Assembly: GCA_005503065.1 (NCBI GenBank)
Contig: SCOE01000026.1
Location: 1-64,000, forward strand
Direction: 5' to 3'
Origin: Comamonadaceae bacterium ALPHA2B
GTDB taxonomy: Bacteria; Pseudomonadota; Gammaproteobacteria; Burkholderiales; Burkholderiaceae_C
DNA length: 64,000 nt
This document shows, one piece after another, positions 57,137 to 64,000 of this stretch. The position numbers were made by a program, and so were the translations under genes. Under the pieces are notes generated by a model. It made no database searches, had not been told where the DNA came from, and worked only from the letters and a program-made list of their open reading frames with translations. Each line of letters begins with the position of its first letter. Position 1 is the first letter of the stretch.

Positions 57137-57985
57137 TCAGTGCGCGTCGAGGTTGCCCTGGGCGAAGAAGTGGGCGCGCAGGGTGCGGGTGTAGGCCGCG
57201 AAGCGTTCGTGGCCCATCACGTCGAGCGGCCGCGGACGGGGCAGGTCGATGTCGTAGGCCGCCGCGATCTGGCCGGGTCGTTCGCTCATCACGAGCACCC
57301 GGTCGGACAGGAACACCGCCTCGGGGATGCTGTGCGTGATCAGCAGCACCGTCTTGCCGGCGCTCATCCAGATGCGCTGCAGCTCGAGGTTCATGCGCTC
57401 GCGCGTCATGGCGTCGAGGGCGCCGAAGGGTTCGTCCATCAGCAGCACCGGCGGGTCGTGCAGCAGCGCGCGCAGGATGGCCACGCGCTGCTGCATGCCG
57501 CCCGACAACTGCCACGGGTACTTGTGCTCGAAGCCCTGGAGCCCGGCCATCGCCATCAGTTCCTCGGCCCGGCGGCGCGCCGCGGCCATGGGCATGCGGC
57601 GGATCTCCGCCTGCAGCAGGATGTTGTCGATGACCCGCCGCCAGGGCAGCAGCAGGGCGTTCTGGAACACGATACCGACGTCGGTTTGCGGCCCCTTGAC
57701 GGTGTGCCCCGACAGCCGCAGGTCGCCGCCGGTGATCGGCAGCAGCCCGGCCACCATCTTCATCAGCGTGCTCTTGCCGCAGCCCGAGGGGCCGACGATC
57801 GAGACGAACTCGCCCGCGCGGATGTCGAAGTCCAGCGGCTTGAGGGTCTCGACCTCGCCCTCGCGGGTGCGGTAGGTCTTGCTGACGCCGCGGCCCTCGA
57901 TCAGCACCTCGCGCAGGGCGTGGTCGGCGCCGCGGCCGGCGCCGGGCCCATCGAAGGGAAGGACGTTGGTGGGAACGGCACTCAT
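57137..57985 (-). CDS. ABC transporter ATP-binding protein (SsuB/TauB-type)
   Basis: 282-residue ATPase: Walker A GPSGCGKST, signature LSGGMQQRVAILRAL, Walker B LLMDEPFGALDAMTRERM, as in nitrate/sulfonate/taurine importers. It forms an importer with the permease at 59063 and binding protein at 58022, in one operon. It starts 36 bases after the binding-protein gene stops. Confidence 0.93.
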   Translation of the reverse strand: MSAVPTNVLPFDGPGAGRGADHALREVLIEGRGVSKTYRTREGEVETLKPLDFDIRAGEFVSIVGPSGCGKSTLMKMVAGLLPITGGDLRLSGHTVKGPQTDVGIVFQNALLLPWRRVIDNILLQAEIRRMPMAAARRRAEELMAMAGLQGFEHKYPWQLSGGMQQRVAILRALLHDPPVLLMDEPFGALDAMTRERMNLELQRIWMSAGKTVLLITHSIPEAVFLSDRVLVMSERPGQIAAAYDIDLPRPRPLDVMGHERFAAYTRTLRAHFFAQGNLDAH

Positions 57986-58021
57986 CGGGTCGGGCTTGGC
58001 TGGGGAGCGAAGAAGAGCGTC

Positions 58022-59020
58022 TTACTGCGGCAGGAAATCGTTGGTGACCCAGTCGTCGGCCTTGCCGCGCAGCGACGCGTCGAGACCGCCGTACTGCACC
58101 AGCAGGTCGAGCGAGGCGTCGATGTCTTTCATCGAGGCGCGCAGCGGCCGCAGGTTCTTGGTCTCGGCCGTGTGGTAGAGCGGCGTGGTCAGCTTGATGC
58201 CGATGATCAGCGTGTCGCGCTGGCCGGCCTTGGCATTGGCCTTGAGCATCGCGTCGATCGCACCCTCGGGGTCTTTCTCGGTCGCTTCGAAGGCCTTCGT
58301 GGTGGCACGCATGAAGCGCTTGACCAGGTCGCCCTTGTTGGCGAGCGTGTCCTTGTTGGCCACGATGCCGGAGCTGACCATCTCGATGCCGTAGTCGGCG
58401 AAGCGGATCACCTGCACCGGCTTCTTGGTCGCGTCCTGCACCTTGATGTTCTGGTCCATCAGGTAGCCCAGCAGCAGGTCGGCCTGGCCGTTGATGACGG
58501 CGTTGAGCTTGGTCTGCGCGTCGCCCGAGACGACCTTGTAGTCGCCTTCCTTGAGGCCCGTCTTCTTGAGGAACAGCGGCCAGATCTGGCTCATCGAGTC
58601 GCCGGGCGTCATGGCCACCGTCTTGCCGACGATGTCCTTGGGTGTCTTGATGTTCTTCTCGGCCAGGCCCATCACCGACATGGGACTGACCTGCAGCGCC
58701 ACGCCCACGGCCTTGACCGGCGCGCCCTTGGTGGCGGCGCGGATCATGGTGGGCACGTCGACGTAGCCGAAGGTGGCCGAATTGGCGGCCACGGCCTGGA
58801 TCGACACTGCCGACCCACGGCCTTCCTGGATGTCGAGGTCGATGCCCTCGGCCTCGTAGAAGCCCTTGGCCTTGCCCATGAAGAAGGGTGCGTGCTCGCT
58901 GTAGACGTACCAGTTCAAGAGCAGCGTCACCTTGTCGCGCGTCTGCGCCACTGCGCTGGTTGCCATGCCCAGGGCGAGGGCGGCGGCGCAGGTGGCGCCG
59001 ATGAGTTTGCGTCGTTGCAT
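58022..59020 (-). CDS. ABC transporter substrate-binding protein (SsuA/THI5/NMT1-like)
   Basis: 332-residue periplasmic protein with signal peptide (QRRKLIGATCAAALALGMATSAVAQ) and NMT1/THI5-like fold: LLLNWYVYSEHAPFFMGKAKGFYEAEG and GRGSAVSIQAVAAN. Ligands in this family include aliphatic and aromatic sulfonates, nitrate, pyrimidine precursors. The operon context does not settle the ligand. Confidence 0.88.
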   Translation of the reverse strand: MQRRKLIGATCAAALALGMATSAVAQTRDKVTLLLNWYVYSEHAPFFMGKAKGFYEAEGIDLDIQEGRGSAVSIQAVAANSATFGYVDVPTMIRAATKGAPVKAVGVALQVSPMSVMGLAEKNIKTPKDIVGKTVAMTPGDSMSQIWPLFLKKTGLKEGDYKVVSGDAQTKLNAVINGQADLLLGYLMDQNIKVQDATKKPVQVIRFADYGIEMVSSGIVANKDTLANKGDLVKRFMRATTKAFEATEKDPEGAIDAMLKANAKAGQRDTLIIGIKLTTPLYHTAETKNLRPLRASMKDIDASLDLLVQYGGLDASLRGKADDWVTNDFLPQ

Positions 59021-59062
59021 GCGTGTCTCCGTGTGGTTGTGGTGCGGGGAACGAAAGAGGCG

Positions 59063-59845
59063 TCAGGCGGTGGCCTGCAGGTCGTGGCGTTGCGAGGCAT
59101 GCCAGGGCATGAGCCAGCGCTCCACCAACTCGACGATGAGGAACAGGATCACGCCCATCATCGACAGCACCACCAGGGCGGCGAACATCAGCGGCAGGTC
59201 GAAGGTGCCGGTGGCGCGCTGCAGCACGAAGCCCAGGCCGGAGTTGGAGCCGACGAACTCGCCGACCACGGCACCGACCACGGCCAGCGTGACCGAGACC
59301 TTCAGGCCGCTGAAGATCGCCGGCAGGGCCTGGGGCAGGCGGAACTTGAGGAAGATCTTCATCGGCCCGGCACCCATCGAGCGCGCCAGGTCGATCACGT
59401 CGGGCTCGACCGACTTGAAGCCCTGCACCGTCGACACCACCACCGGGAAGAAGCCCAGCAGGAAGGCGGCGATGACCTTGGGCACGATGCCGAAGCCGAA
59501 CCACACCACGAAGAGCGGCGCGACGGCGACCTTGGGGATCGACTGCGAGAACACCAGCAGGGGGTAGACGAAGCTCTCGACCGTGCGCGAGTAGGCGATC
59601 CACATGGCGATCGGCACGCCGATGAGGGCCGAGGCGACGAAGCCGCCCAGGGTCGCGTAGAGCGTCGGCAGGCTCTGCTGGAGCAGCATCGACCAGTCGG
59701 TCCCGAGCTGCTTGATGACGGCCATCGGCGGGGGGATCAGGTAGGGCGGGATCTTGAATATGCGCACCAGCAGGTCCCACAGGACCAGCAGGACCAGCAG
59801 GAGCCAGAAGGGCCGCGCGGCGGGGTGGGTGATCCAGCGACTCAT
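59063..59845 (-). CDS. ABC transporter permease (SsuC/TauC-type)
   Basis: 260-residue permease with about six spans and the EAA-like motif AARSMGAGPMKIFLKFRLPQALPAI-like region (ARSMGAGPMKIFLKFRLP). It is the partner of the ATPase and binding protein. It follows the PhyH gene; a 42-bp GC-rich inverted element (59881-59912) lies in that gap. Confidence 0.92.
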   Translation of the reverse strand: MSRWITHPAARPFWLLLVLLVLWDLLVRIFKIPPYLIPPPMAVIKQLGTDWSMLLQQSLPTLYATLGGFVASALIGVPIAMWIAYSRTVESFVYPLLVFSQSIPKVAVAPLFVVWFGFGIVPKVIAAFLLGFFPVVVSTVQGFKSVEPDVIDLARSMGAGPMKIFLKFRLPQALPAIFSGLKVSVTLAVVGAVVGEFVGSNSGLGFVLQRATGTFDLPLMFAALVVLSMMGVILFLIVELVERWLMPWHASQRHDLQATA

Positions 59846-59880
59846 GTCAATGGCGCCCGGCCGCCCGAAGGCATTGACGT

Positions 59881-59912
59881 GCCCCCTTGGGGGGAAGCGA
59901 TGAGCGTGGGGG
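59881..59912. repeat. GC-rich GCCCCC...GGGGGC inverted element
   Basis: GCCCCCTTGGGGGG at 59881-59894 is itself a hairpin and the element ends GTGGGGGC at 59912, so the ends pair. It lies between the PhyH gene and the permease gene. It resembles in style the element at 29028-29090. Confidence 0.5.
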
Positions 59913-59919
59913 CTTCATG

Positions 59920-60657
59920 TCATGACACCTGGAACTTCAGGGAGTGGTCGTAGGGCAGCGCCGGGTTGTCGAAGCTGTTGGCGTTGCTGACGAAGTGCAG
60001 GGCGCAGGCGCGGCGCCATTTGCTGCTGTGGTTGGGGCCGGAATGGTGGAAGGTGTTGCCGTGGTGGAAGCTCACGCCGCCCTTGCGCACGGGGGCCGGC
60101 GTCATCGGCTGCTTGTCGAGGATCTCGGGCGGAATCTGCAGGTTGTAGGGCTCGTTCTCGGGCGCGAAATGGGTATAGACGGGGCCGAGGTTGGTGCCGT
60201 CGCCGAAGTACAGGCAGCCGTTCTCCAGCGTGGCGTCGTCCAGCGCGATCCAGGCGGTGACCATGCCTTCCGGGTCGGCCGGTCCGAAGTAGAAGTTGTC
60301 CTGGTGCGCCGGCTTCGGCCCGCCACCTTCGGGCGGCTTGAAGAAGATCTGGCTGAAGTACACCGACACGCCCGAGCCGATCAGGGTCTCGACGTGGTCC
60401 AGCAGGCGCCGGTCGCGTGCCAGCGCCTGCACGGCGGCGCGGTGGAAGTGGGGGTTGTCGAGCTTGCGGAGCACGGTGCGCGCCTGCACGCCGCCGTCGA
60501 TGTACCAGGCGCGCTGCTGCTCGGGCAGGCCGGCGAGGAAGCTCTCGCCCCACTGCTCGATGTCGCGCACCACCGCGTCCATCTCGCCGGGCTCGAAGAC
60601 ATGGTTCACCGTGAGGTGGCCGTGGTGCCGATAGTAGGCGACGTCGTAGGCGTCCAT
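59920..60657 (-). CDS. Phytanoyl-CoA dioxygenase (PhyH) family Fe(II)/2-oxoglutarate oxygenase
   Basis: 245-residue non-heme iron oxygenase. The iron ligands are His118 and Asp120 (HQDN) with distal His204 or His205 in FHHGNTFHHSGPN; Arg near 215-216 would bind 2-oxoglutarate. PhyH proteins hydroxylate small molecules, for example 2-aminoethylphosphonate (PhnY). It lies at the start of an SsuABC-like importer operon, a position held by TauD in taurine loci. It may start oxidative release of a substituent. Substrate unknown. Confidence 0.87.
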   Translation of the reverse strand: MDAYDVAYYRHHGHLTVNHVFEPGEMDAVVRDIEQWGESFLAGLPEQQRAWYIDGGVQARTVLRKLDNPHFHRAAVQALARDRRLLDHVETLIGSGVSVYFSQIFFKPPEGGGPKPAHQDNFYFGPADPEGMVTAWIALDDATLENGCLYFGDGTNLGPVYTHFAPENEPYNLQIPPEILDKQPMTPAPVRKGGVSFHHGNTFHHSGPNHSSKWRRACALHFVSNANSFDNPALPYDHSLKFQVS

Positions 60658-60679
60658 GGCGCTGTGCTCCTGTGTGGTG

Positions 60680-61651
60680 TCACTGCTGCCCGGCGAGGCC
60701 CGCGGCCTTCACCACGTCGGCGTTGCTCGCGATCTCTTCCTTGATATAGGCATCGAACTGTCGGGGCTTGAGCGTCCAGGGGTCGGCGCCCAGCTTGGCG
60801 AACCGTTCCTTGACCTCGGGGGTGGCGAGCGCCTTCTCGACCTCGGCATGCAGCCGGTCGACGATCTCGCGCGGCGTCCTGGCGGGGGCCATCATCCCGA
60901 TCCAGAAGTTGAACTCCGAGCCCGGCACACCGGCCTCGGTGGTGGTCGGCACGTCGGGCAGGGCGCTGGCGCGCTTGGGCGAACCCACGGCCAGTGCCAG
61001 GAGCTGGCCGTCCTTGATCTGGCCGATGACCGGCGCGATGGGCGAGAAGTAGTAGTCGACCCGGCCCGCCAGCACTTCGGTCACCGCCTCGGCCGAGCCC
61101 TTGAACGGGATGTTGGTGGCCTGGATCTTCGCCGCGAGCTTGAACTTCTCGGCGTTCAGGTGCGTGGCGCTGCCCTGGCCGGCCGAAGCGAAGTTCAGGC
61201 TGCCGGGCTTGGCCCGGGCGGCGGCGAGCAACTCCTGCAGCGACTTGATGTTCTTGGCCGGCGAGATCACCAGTGCGTTCGACAGCGAGGAGATCGGCGT
61301 GACCCCGGCGAAGTCGTTCACCGTGTCGAAGGGCAGCTTCGCGAAAGTCGACGGGCTGACCGTGTGCGAGGACGAGTGGATGAGGATCGTGTAGCCGTCG
61401 GGCGCAGCCGTGGCGACGGCCTGCTGGCCGATGGTGCCGCTGGCGCCGCCGCGGTTGTCCACCACCAGCGTCTGGCCCATGCTCTGGCCCATCTTGTCGG
61501 TGATGGCGCGGGCAATGATGTCGGTGGTGCTGCCCGCGGCGAAGGGCACGACCACCCGGATCGGCTTGCTGGGATAGGCGTTCTGGGCCTGGATGCCCAC
61601 AGTGCTCAGGCTCACGAAGGCCGCCGTGGCGGCCAGTGCGGCGATGCGCAT
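60680..61651 (-). CDS. Bug/TctC family binding protein
   Basis: 323-residue periplasmic protein with signal peptide (RIAALAATAAFVSLSTVGIQAQ) and the Bug opening PIRVVVPFAAGSTTDIIARA with DNRGGASGTIGQ. It is the first gene of the ten-gene operon and has a good promoter at 61695-61724 with an operator at 61671-61688. AGGAG precedes the start. No TctAB permease is present. Confidence 0.91.
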   Translation of the reverse strand: MRIAALAATAAFVSLSTVGIQAQNAYPSKPIRVVVPFAAGSTTDIIARAITDKMGQSMGQTLVVDNRGGASGTIGQQAVATAAPDGYTILIHSSSHTVSPSTFAKLPFDTVNDFAGVTPISSLSNALVISPAKNIKSLQELLAAARAKPGSLNFASAGQGSATHLNAEKFKLAAKIQATNIPFKGSAEAVTEVLAGRVDYYFSPIAPVIGQIKDGQLLALAVGSPKRASALPDVPTTTEAGVPGSEFNFWIGMMAPARTPREIVDRLHAEVEKALATPEVKERFAKLGADPWTLKPRQFDAYIKEEIASNADVVKAAGLAGQQ

Positions 61652-61670
61652 GCTTGTCTCCTGTTCTTTT

Positions 61671-61688
61671 ATTCACCAGAAAGTGAAT
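61671..61688. promoter_or_regulatory. TetR-type operator, ATTCAC-N6-GTGAAT
   Basis: Perfect palindrome with 6-bp arms and 6-bp spacer. It lies at about +1 of the promoter upstream of the Bug gene, a place where a bound repressor would block transcription. The same pattern recurs at 62410-62427. Confidence 0.65.
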
Positions 61689-61694
61689 TAAAGA

Positions 61695-61724
61695 ATTCTA
61701 GGGAGACCGCCGCCGCGCCGTCAA
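61695..61724 (-). promoter_or_regulatory. Sigma-70-type promoter of the ten-gene operon
   Basis: Minus strand: TTGACG (-35, 61724-61719), 18-base spacer, TAGAAT (-10, 61700-61695). Both boxes match five of six consensus positions. The predicted start is near 61688, inside the operator. Confidence 0.7.
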
Positions 61725-61751
61725 CGCAACCTGTCTCGGTAGATACCCGTG

Positions 61752-62396
61752 TCAGCGCATCACGTAGCCGAGCACCAGTTCGGTCATGTGCGAGAGCCGC
61801 TGCGCCATCGCCTTGGGCGCGCGCAGGTCACGTCCGAAGATGGCCGACAGGGTAGGGTTGTTCGAGAGGTAGAAGTAGCACAGCGACGCGATCGAGATGT
61901 AGAGCTGGATCGGGTCGATGCCGGCGTGGAACAGCTGCTGTCGCCGGCCGCGCTCCAGGATGCCGTCGAGCAACTGCACCAGGGGCGAGTTCATCTCCTG
62001 GATGCGCTCCGAGCGCTTCAGGTGCACCGCCCTATGCAGGTTCTCGCTGTTGAGCAGGGTGATGAACTCGGGGTGTTCGAGGTAGTAGTGCCAGGTGAAT
62101 GAGATCAACTGGCGGATGGCCTCGACCGGCTCCACTTCATCGAGGTGCAGGCGTTGCTCGGCTTCGCGGATGTCGGCATAGGTGCGCTCGAGCACCGCGA
62201 GGAAGAGGTCGTCCTTGCTGCCGAAGTAGTAGTAGATGAGGCGCTTGTTGACGTCGGCGCGCTCGGCGATGCGGTCGACCCTTGCACCGGCCAGGCCGTG
62301 GTTGGCGAACTCGTCGCGTGCGGCAAGGAGGATCGCCGCCTGCGAGCGGTCGGCATCGCGCAGGCGGGTTTCGACGACGGGGGCGGCGGCGGACAT
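61752..62396 (-). CDS. TetR family transcriptional regulator
   Basis: 214-residue regulator with N-terminal TetR winged-type helices (LAARDEFANHGLAGARVDRIAERADVNKRLIYYYFGSKDDLFL) and a helical ligand domain. It lies between the operon and the divergent ThDP gene and ends 100 bp before the Bug start. A matching palindrome occurs on both sides, so it probably represses the operon and the ThDP gene and itself. Confidence 0.93.
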   Translation of the reverse strand: MSAAAPVVETRLRDADRSQAAILLAARDEFANHGLAGARVDRIAERADVNKRLIYYYFGSKDDLFLAVLERTYADIREAEQRLHLDEVEPVEAIRQLISFTWHYYLEHPEFITLLNSENLHRAVHLKRSERIQEMNSPLVQLLDGILERGRRQQLFHAGIDPIQLYISIASLCYFYLSNNPTLSAIFGRDLRAPKAMAQRLSHMTELVLGYVMR

Positions 62397-62409
62397 GGTC
62401 TGGGCTTCA

Positions 62410-62427
62410 ATTCACTATATGGTTAAT
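62410..62427. promoter_or_regulatory. TetR-type operator, ATTCAC-N6-GTTAAT
   Basis: Same layout as 61671-61688 with one mismatch in the right arm. It lies 13 bp upstream of the tetR start and 62 bp upstream of the ThDP gene start, so one bound dimer could affect both. Confidence 0.6.
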
Positions 62428-62488
62428 TCTTATGGGCCGCAATCGGCACTGCCGATAATCGCCGAACTCTGCAGCACCACTTTCTCCA

Positions 62489-64000
62489 ATGACCACCCAG
62501 ATCGCCGGACACCTCCTCGTCGAATGCCTGATCGCCCAGGGCGTGACCCATGTGTTCGGTGTGCCGGGCGAGAGCTACCTGGCGGCGCTGGACGGCTTCC
62601 ACGACCATGCGGACGAGATCCGCTTCGTGATCTGCCGGCAGGAGGGCGGCGCCGCCTTCATGGCCGAGGCGCACGGCAAGCTGACCGGGCGGCCCGGCGT
62701 TTGCTTCGTCACCCGCGGGCCAGGCGCGACGAATGCGTCGATCGGCGTGCACACCGCCTTCCAGGATTCGACGCCGATGGTGCTGCTGGTGGGCGATGTC
62801 GGCAGCGACTTCCGCGATCGCGAGGCCTTCCAGGAAGTGGATTTCCAGAGCTTCTTCGGGCCGAGCACCAAGGGCTTCGCCAAGCGCGTGGAGCGGGTCG
62901 ACGAGGCGGCACGCCTGCCCGAGTACGTCGCGCGTGCGTTCGCCACGGCGATGAACGGGCGGCCAGGACCGGTGGTCCTCGTGCTGCCGGAGGACATGTT
63001 GCGCAGCGCGGTCGACGCCGCGCCGCTGGCGCGCGTGGAGCCGGCGCTGGCCTGGGCCGACCCGGGCGGGCTGCGCGAGTTGCGGCAACTGCTGCTGGCG
63101 GCCCGGCGGCCGTTCGTGATCGCCGGCGGAGGCGGGTGGACGCCGCAGGCCGCCCAGGCGCTGCAACGCTTCGCGGAGAACTGGCAACTGCCCGTGGGCA
63201 ATGCCTTCCGCTTCCAGGATACCTTCGACAACCACCACCCGCTGTACGCGGGCGACGTGGGCATCGGCATCAATCCGAAGCTCGCGGCCCGGGTGCGCGA
63301 CGCCGACCTGGTGATCGCGATCGGGCCACGCCTGGGCGAGATGACCACCGGAGGCTACGCACTGCTGGAGGCCCCGCGCCCGGCGCAGAAGCTGGTGCAC
63401 TTCCATGCCAGCGCCGAGGAGCTGCATCGTGTGTACCAGGCCGATCTGGTGTTCAACACGACCATGAATGCAGCGGCGAGGGCACTGGAGGTGCTCACGG
63501 CGCCGCCCGAGCTGCCCTGGAGCGACTGGGCGCAAGCCGTGCATGCGGACTATGAAGCCAACCTCGTGCCGCAAGCACTGCCCGGACCCATCGACATGCC
63601 GGCCATCGTGCAGTGCCTGCAGAAGCACCTGCCGACCGATGCGGTGCTGACCAACGGCGCCGGCAATTTCGCGAGCTGGATGCATCGCTTCTTTCGCCAT
63701 ACCGGGCTGGCCAAGGGCTTCAAGACGCAGCTCGCGCCCACCAGCGGTGCAATGGGCTATGGCGTGCCGGCCGGTATCGCCGCCAGCATCGCGACCGGGC
63801 GCGTGGCCTTCACGATCGCGGGCGACGGCGACTTCCTGATGAACGGACAGGAGCTTGCCACGGCCGTGCAGCATGGCGGCAAGAGCATCATCGTGCTGCT
63901 CAACAACGGCATGTACGGCACGATCCGCATGCACCAGGAGCGCGAGTACCCCGTGCGGGTCAGCGGCACGGCGCTGAACAACCCCGATTTCTGCGCGCTG
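62489..64000 (+). CDS. Thiamine diphosphate-dependent enzyme (acetolactate synthase-like; partial, C-terminus off window)
   Basis: 504 codons from ATG at 62489 to the window edge. The N-terminal ThDP domain has the catalytic Glu52 (CRQEGGAAFMAEA) and VTRGPGATNASIGVHTAFQD; the C-terminal ThDP-Mg motif is GDGDFLMNGQELATAV near residue 446. It is of the IlvB/benzoylformate decarboxylase group: decarboxylase, lyase or carboligase. The divergent TetR gene and the shared operator tie it to the ten-gene operon. It is not IlvB proper, since no small subunit is seen nearby. Confidence 0.92.
   Translation, partial: MTTQIAGHLLVECLIAQGVTHVFGVPGESYLAALDGFHDHADEIRFVICRQEGGAAFMAEAHGKLTGRPGVCFVTRGPGATNASIGVHTAFQDSTPMVLLVGDVGSDFRDREAFQEVDFQSFFGPSTKGFAKRVERVDEAARLPEYVARAFATAMNGRPGPVVLVLPEDMLRSAVDAAPLARVEPALAWADPGGLRELRQLLLAARRPFVIAGGGGWTPQAAQALQRFAENWQLPVGNAFRFQDTFDNHHPLYAGDVGIGINPKLAARVRDADLVIAIGPRLGEMTTGGYALLEAPRPAQKLVHFHASAEELHRVYQADLVFNTTMNAAARALEVLTAPPELPWSDWAQAVHADYEANLVPQALPGPIDMPAIVQCLQKHLPTDAVLTNGAGNFASWMHRFFRHTGLAKGFKTQLAPTSGAMGYGVPAGIAASIATGRVAFTIAGDGDFLMNGQELATAVQHGGKSIIVLLNNGMYGTIRMHQEREYPVRVSGTALNNPDFCAL

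Noticed and set aside
54528-57194. 888-codon plus-strand open frame
   Set aside because: Shadow of the Gfo/Idh and enolase-superfamily genes.
55680-59780. 1366-codon minus-strand frame
   Set aside because: Read-through of one phase across three genes; only the enolase-superfamily part is real.
57083-59953. 956-codon plus-strand open frame
   Set aside because: Shadow of the SsuABC-like genes, which show full motifs on the minus strand.

Overview
The window is GC-rich chromosomal DNA from a beta-proteobacterium, most probably a Comamonadaceae member close to Variovorax or Acidovorax. The grounds are the GC-rich codon usage, four stand-alone Bug/TctC-type binding proteins, the clpB and moaE genes side by side, and a dispersed 42-bp two-hairpin element present five times. 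The genus is an inference. I saw no tRNA, rRNA, CRISPR array, transposase or phage gene.

Layout. (1) 1-9001: a minus-strand peptide-use operon (FAD amine oxidase, M81 peptidase, family-5 binding protein and Dpp-type ABC importer, last gene cut by the window start), divergent from an XRE/cupin regulator; three copies of a TTGC-N6-GCAA palindrome lie between them. (2) 9033-16983: DapA-like aldolase, moaE, a Bug protein, clpB, a small membrane protein, beta-ketothiolase and arfB. (3) 16999-25209: a mixed housekeeping and transport stretch (unknown protein, SulP transporter, VOC protein, Imm-5-like protein, acetyltransferase, DUF2501 protein, AraC regulator with divergent MFS exporter, TauE/SafE permease, EVE protein) that holds four of the five 42-bp repeats. 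(4) 25252-37713: a GntR regulator facing a plus-strand catabolic cluster: Rieske oxygenase, glutamine-synthetase-like enzyme, ferredoxin, ferredoxin reductase, a complete Liv-type ABC importer, a YtcJ-type lipoprotein amidohydrolase and a CHMI-like tautomerase. (5) 37734-48911: two LysR-controlled modules, one plus-strand (DadA-like oxidase, a HyuA-fragment/HyuB fusion, Bug, RidA) and one minus-strand (LysR, Bug, alpha/beta hydrolase, flavin hydroxylase, VOC). (6) 48957-51313: exported methyltransferase-like protein, GST, and ribH of the RibH2 type behind an FMN riboswitch. (7) 51383-64000: a ten-gene minus-strand operon (Bug, PhyH oxygenase, SsuABC-like importer, enolase-superfamily protein, Gfo/Idh oxidoreductase, DUF993 aldolase-like protein, TIM-barrel isomerase, DMT exporter), with a TetR regulator and a divergent ThDP enzyme cut by the window end.

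How it works together. Most of the window looks like a set of scavenging pathways, each with its own importer or binding protein, redox enzymes and local regulator. Two clusters stand out as not assignable to a pathway I know: the Rieske/glutamine-synthetase cluster, which by analogy with aniline oxidation may glutamylate an amine before hydroxylating it, and the ten-gene TetR-linked operon, where matching ATTCAC-N6-GTKAAT palindromes occur both on the operon promoter and in the tetR/ThDP intergenic space, tying the ThDP enzyme to the operon.
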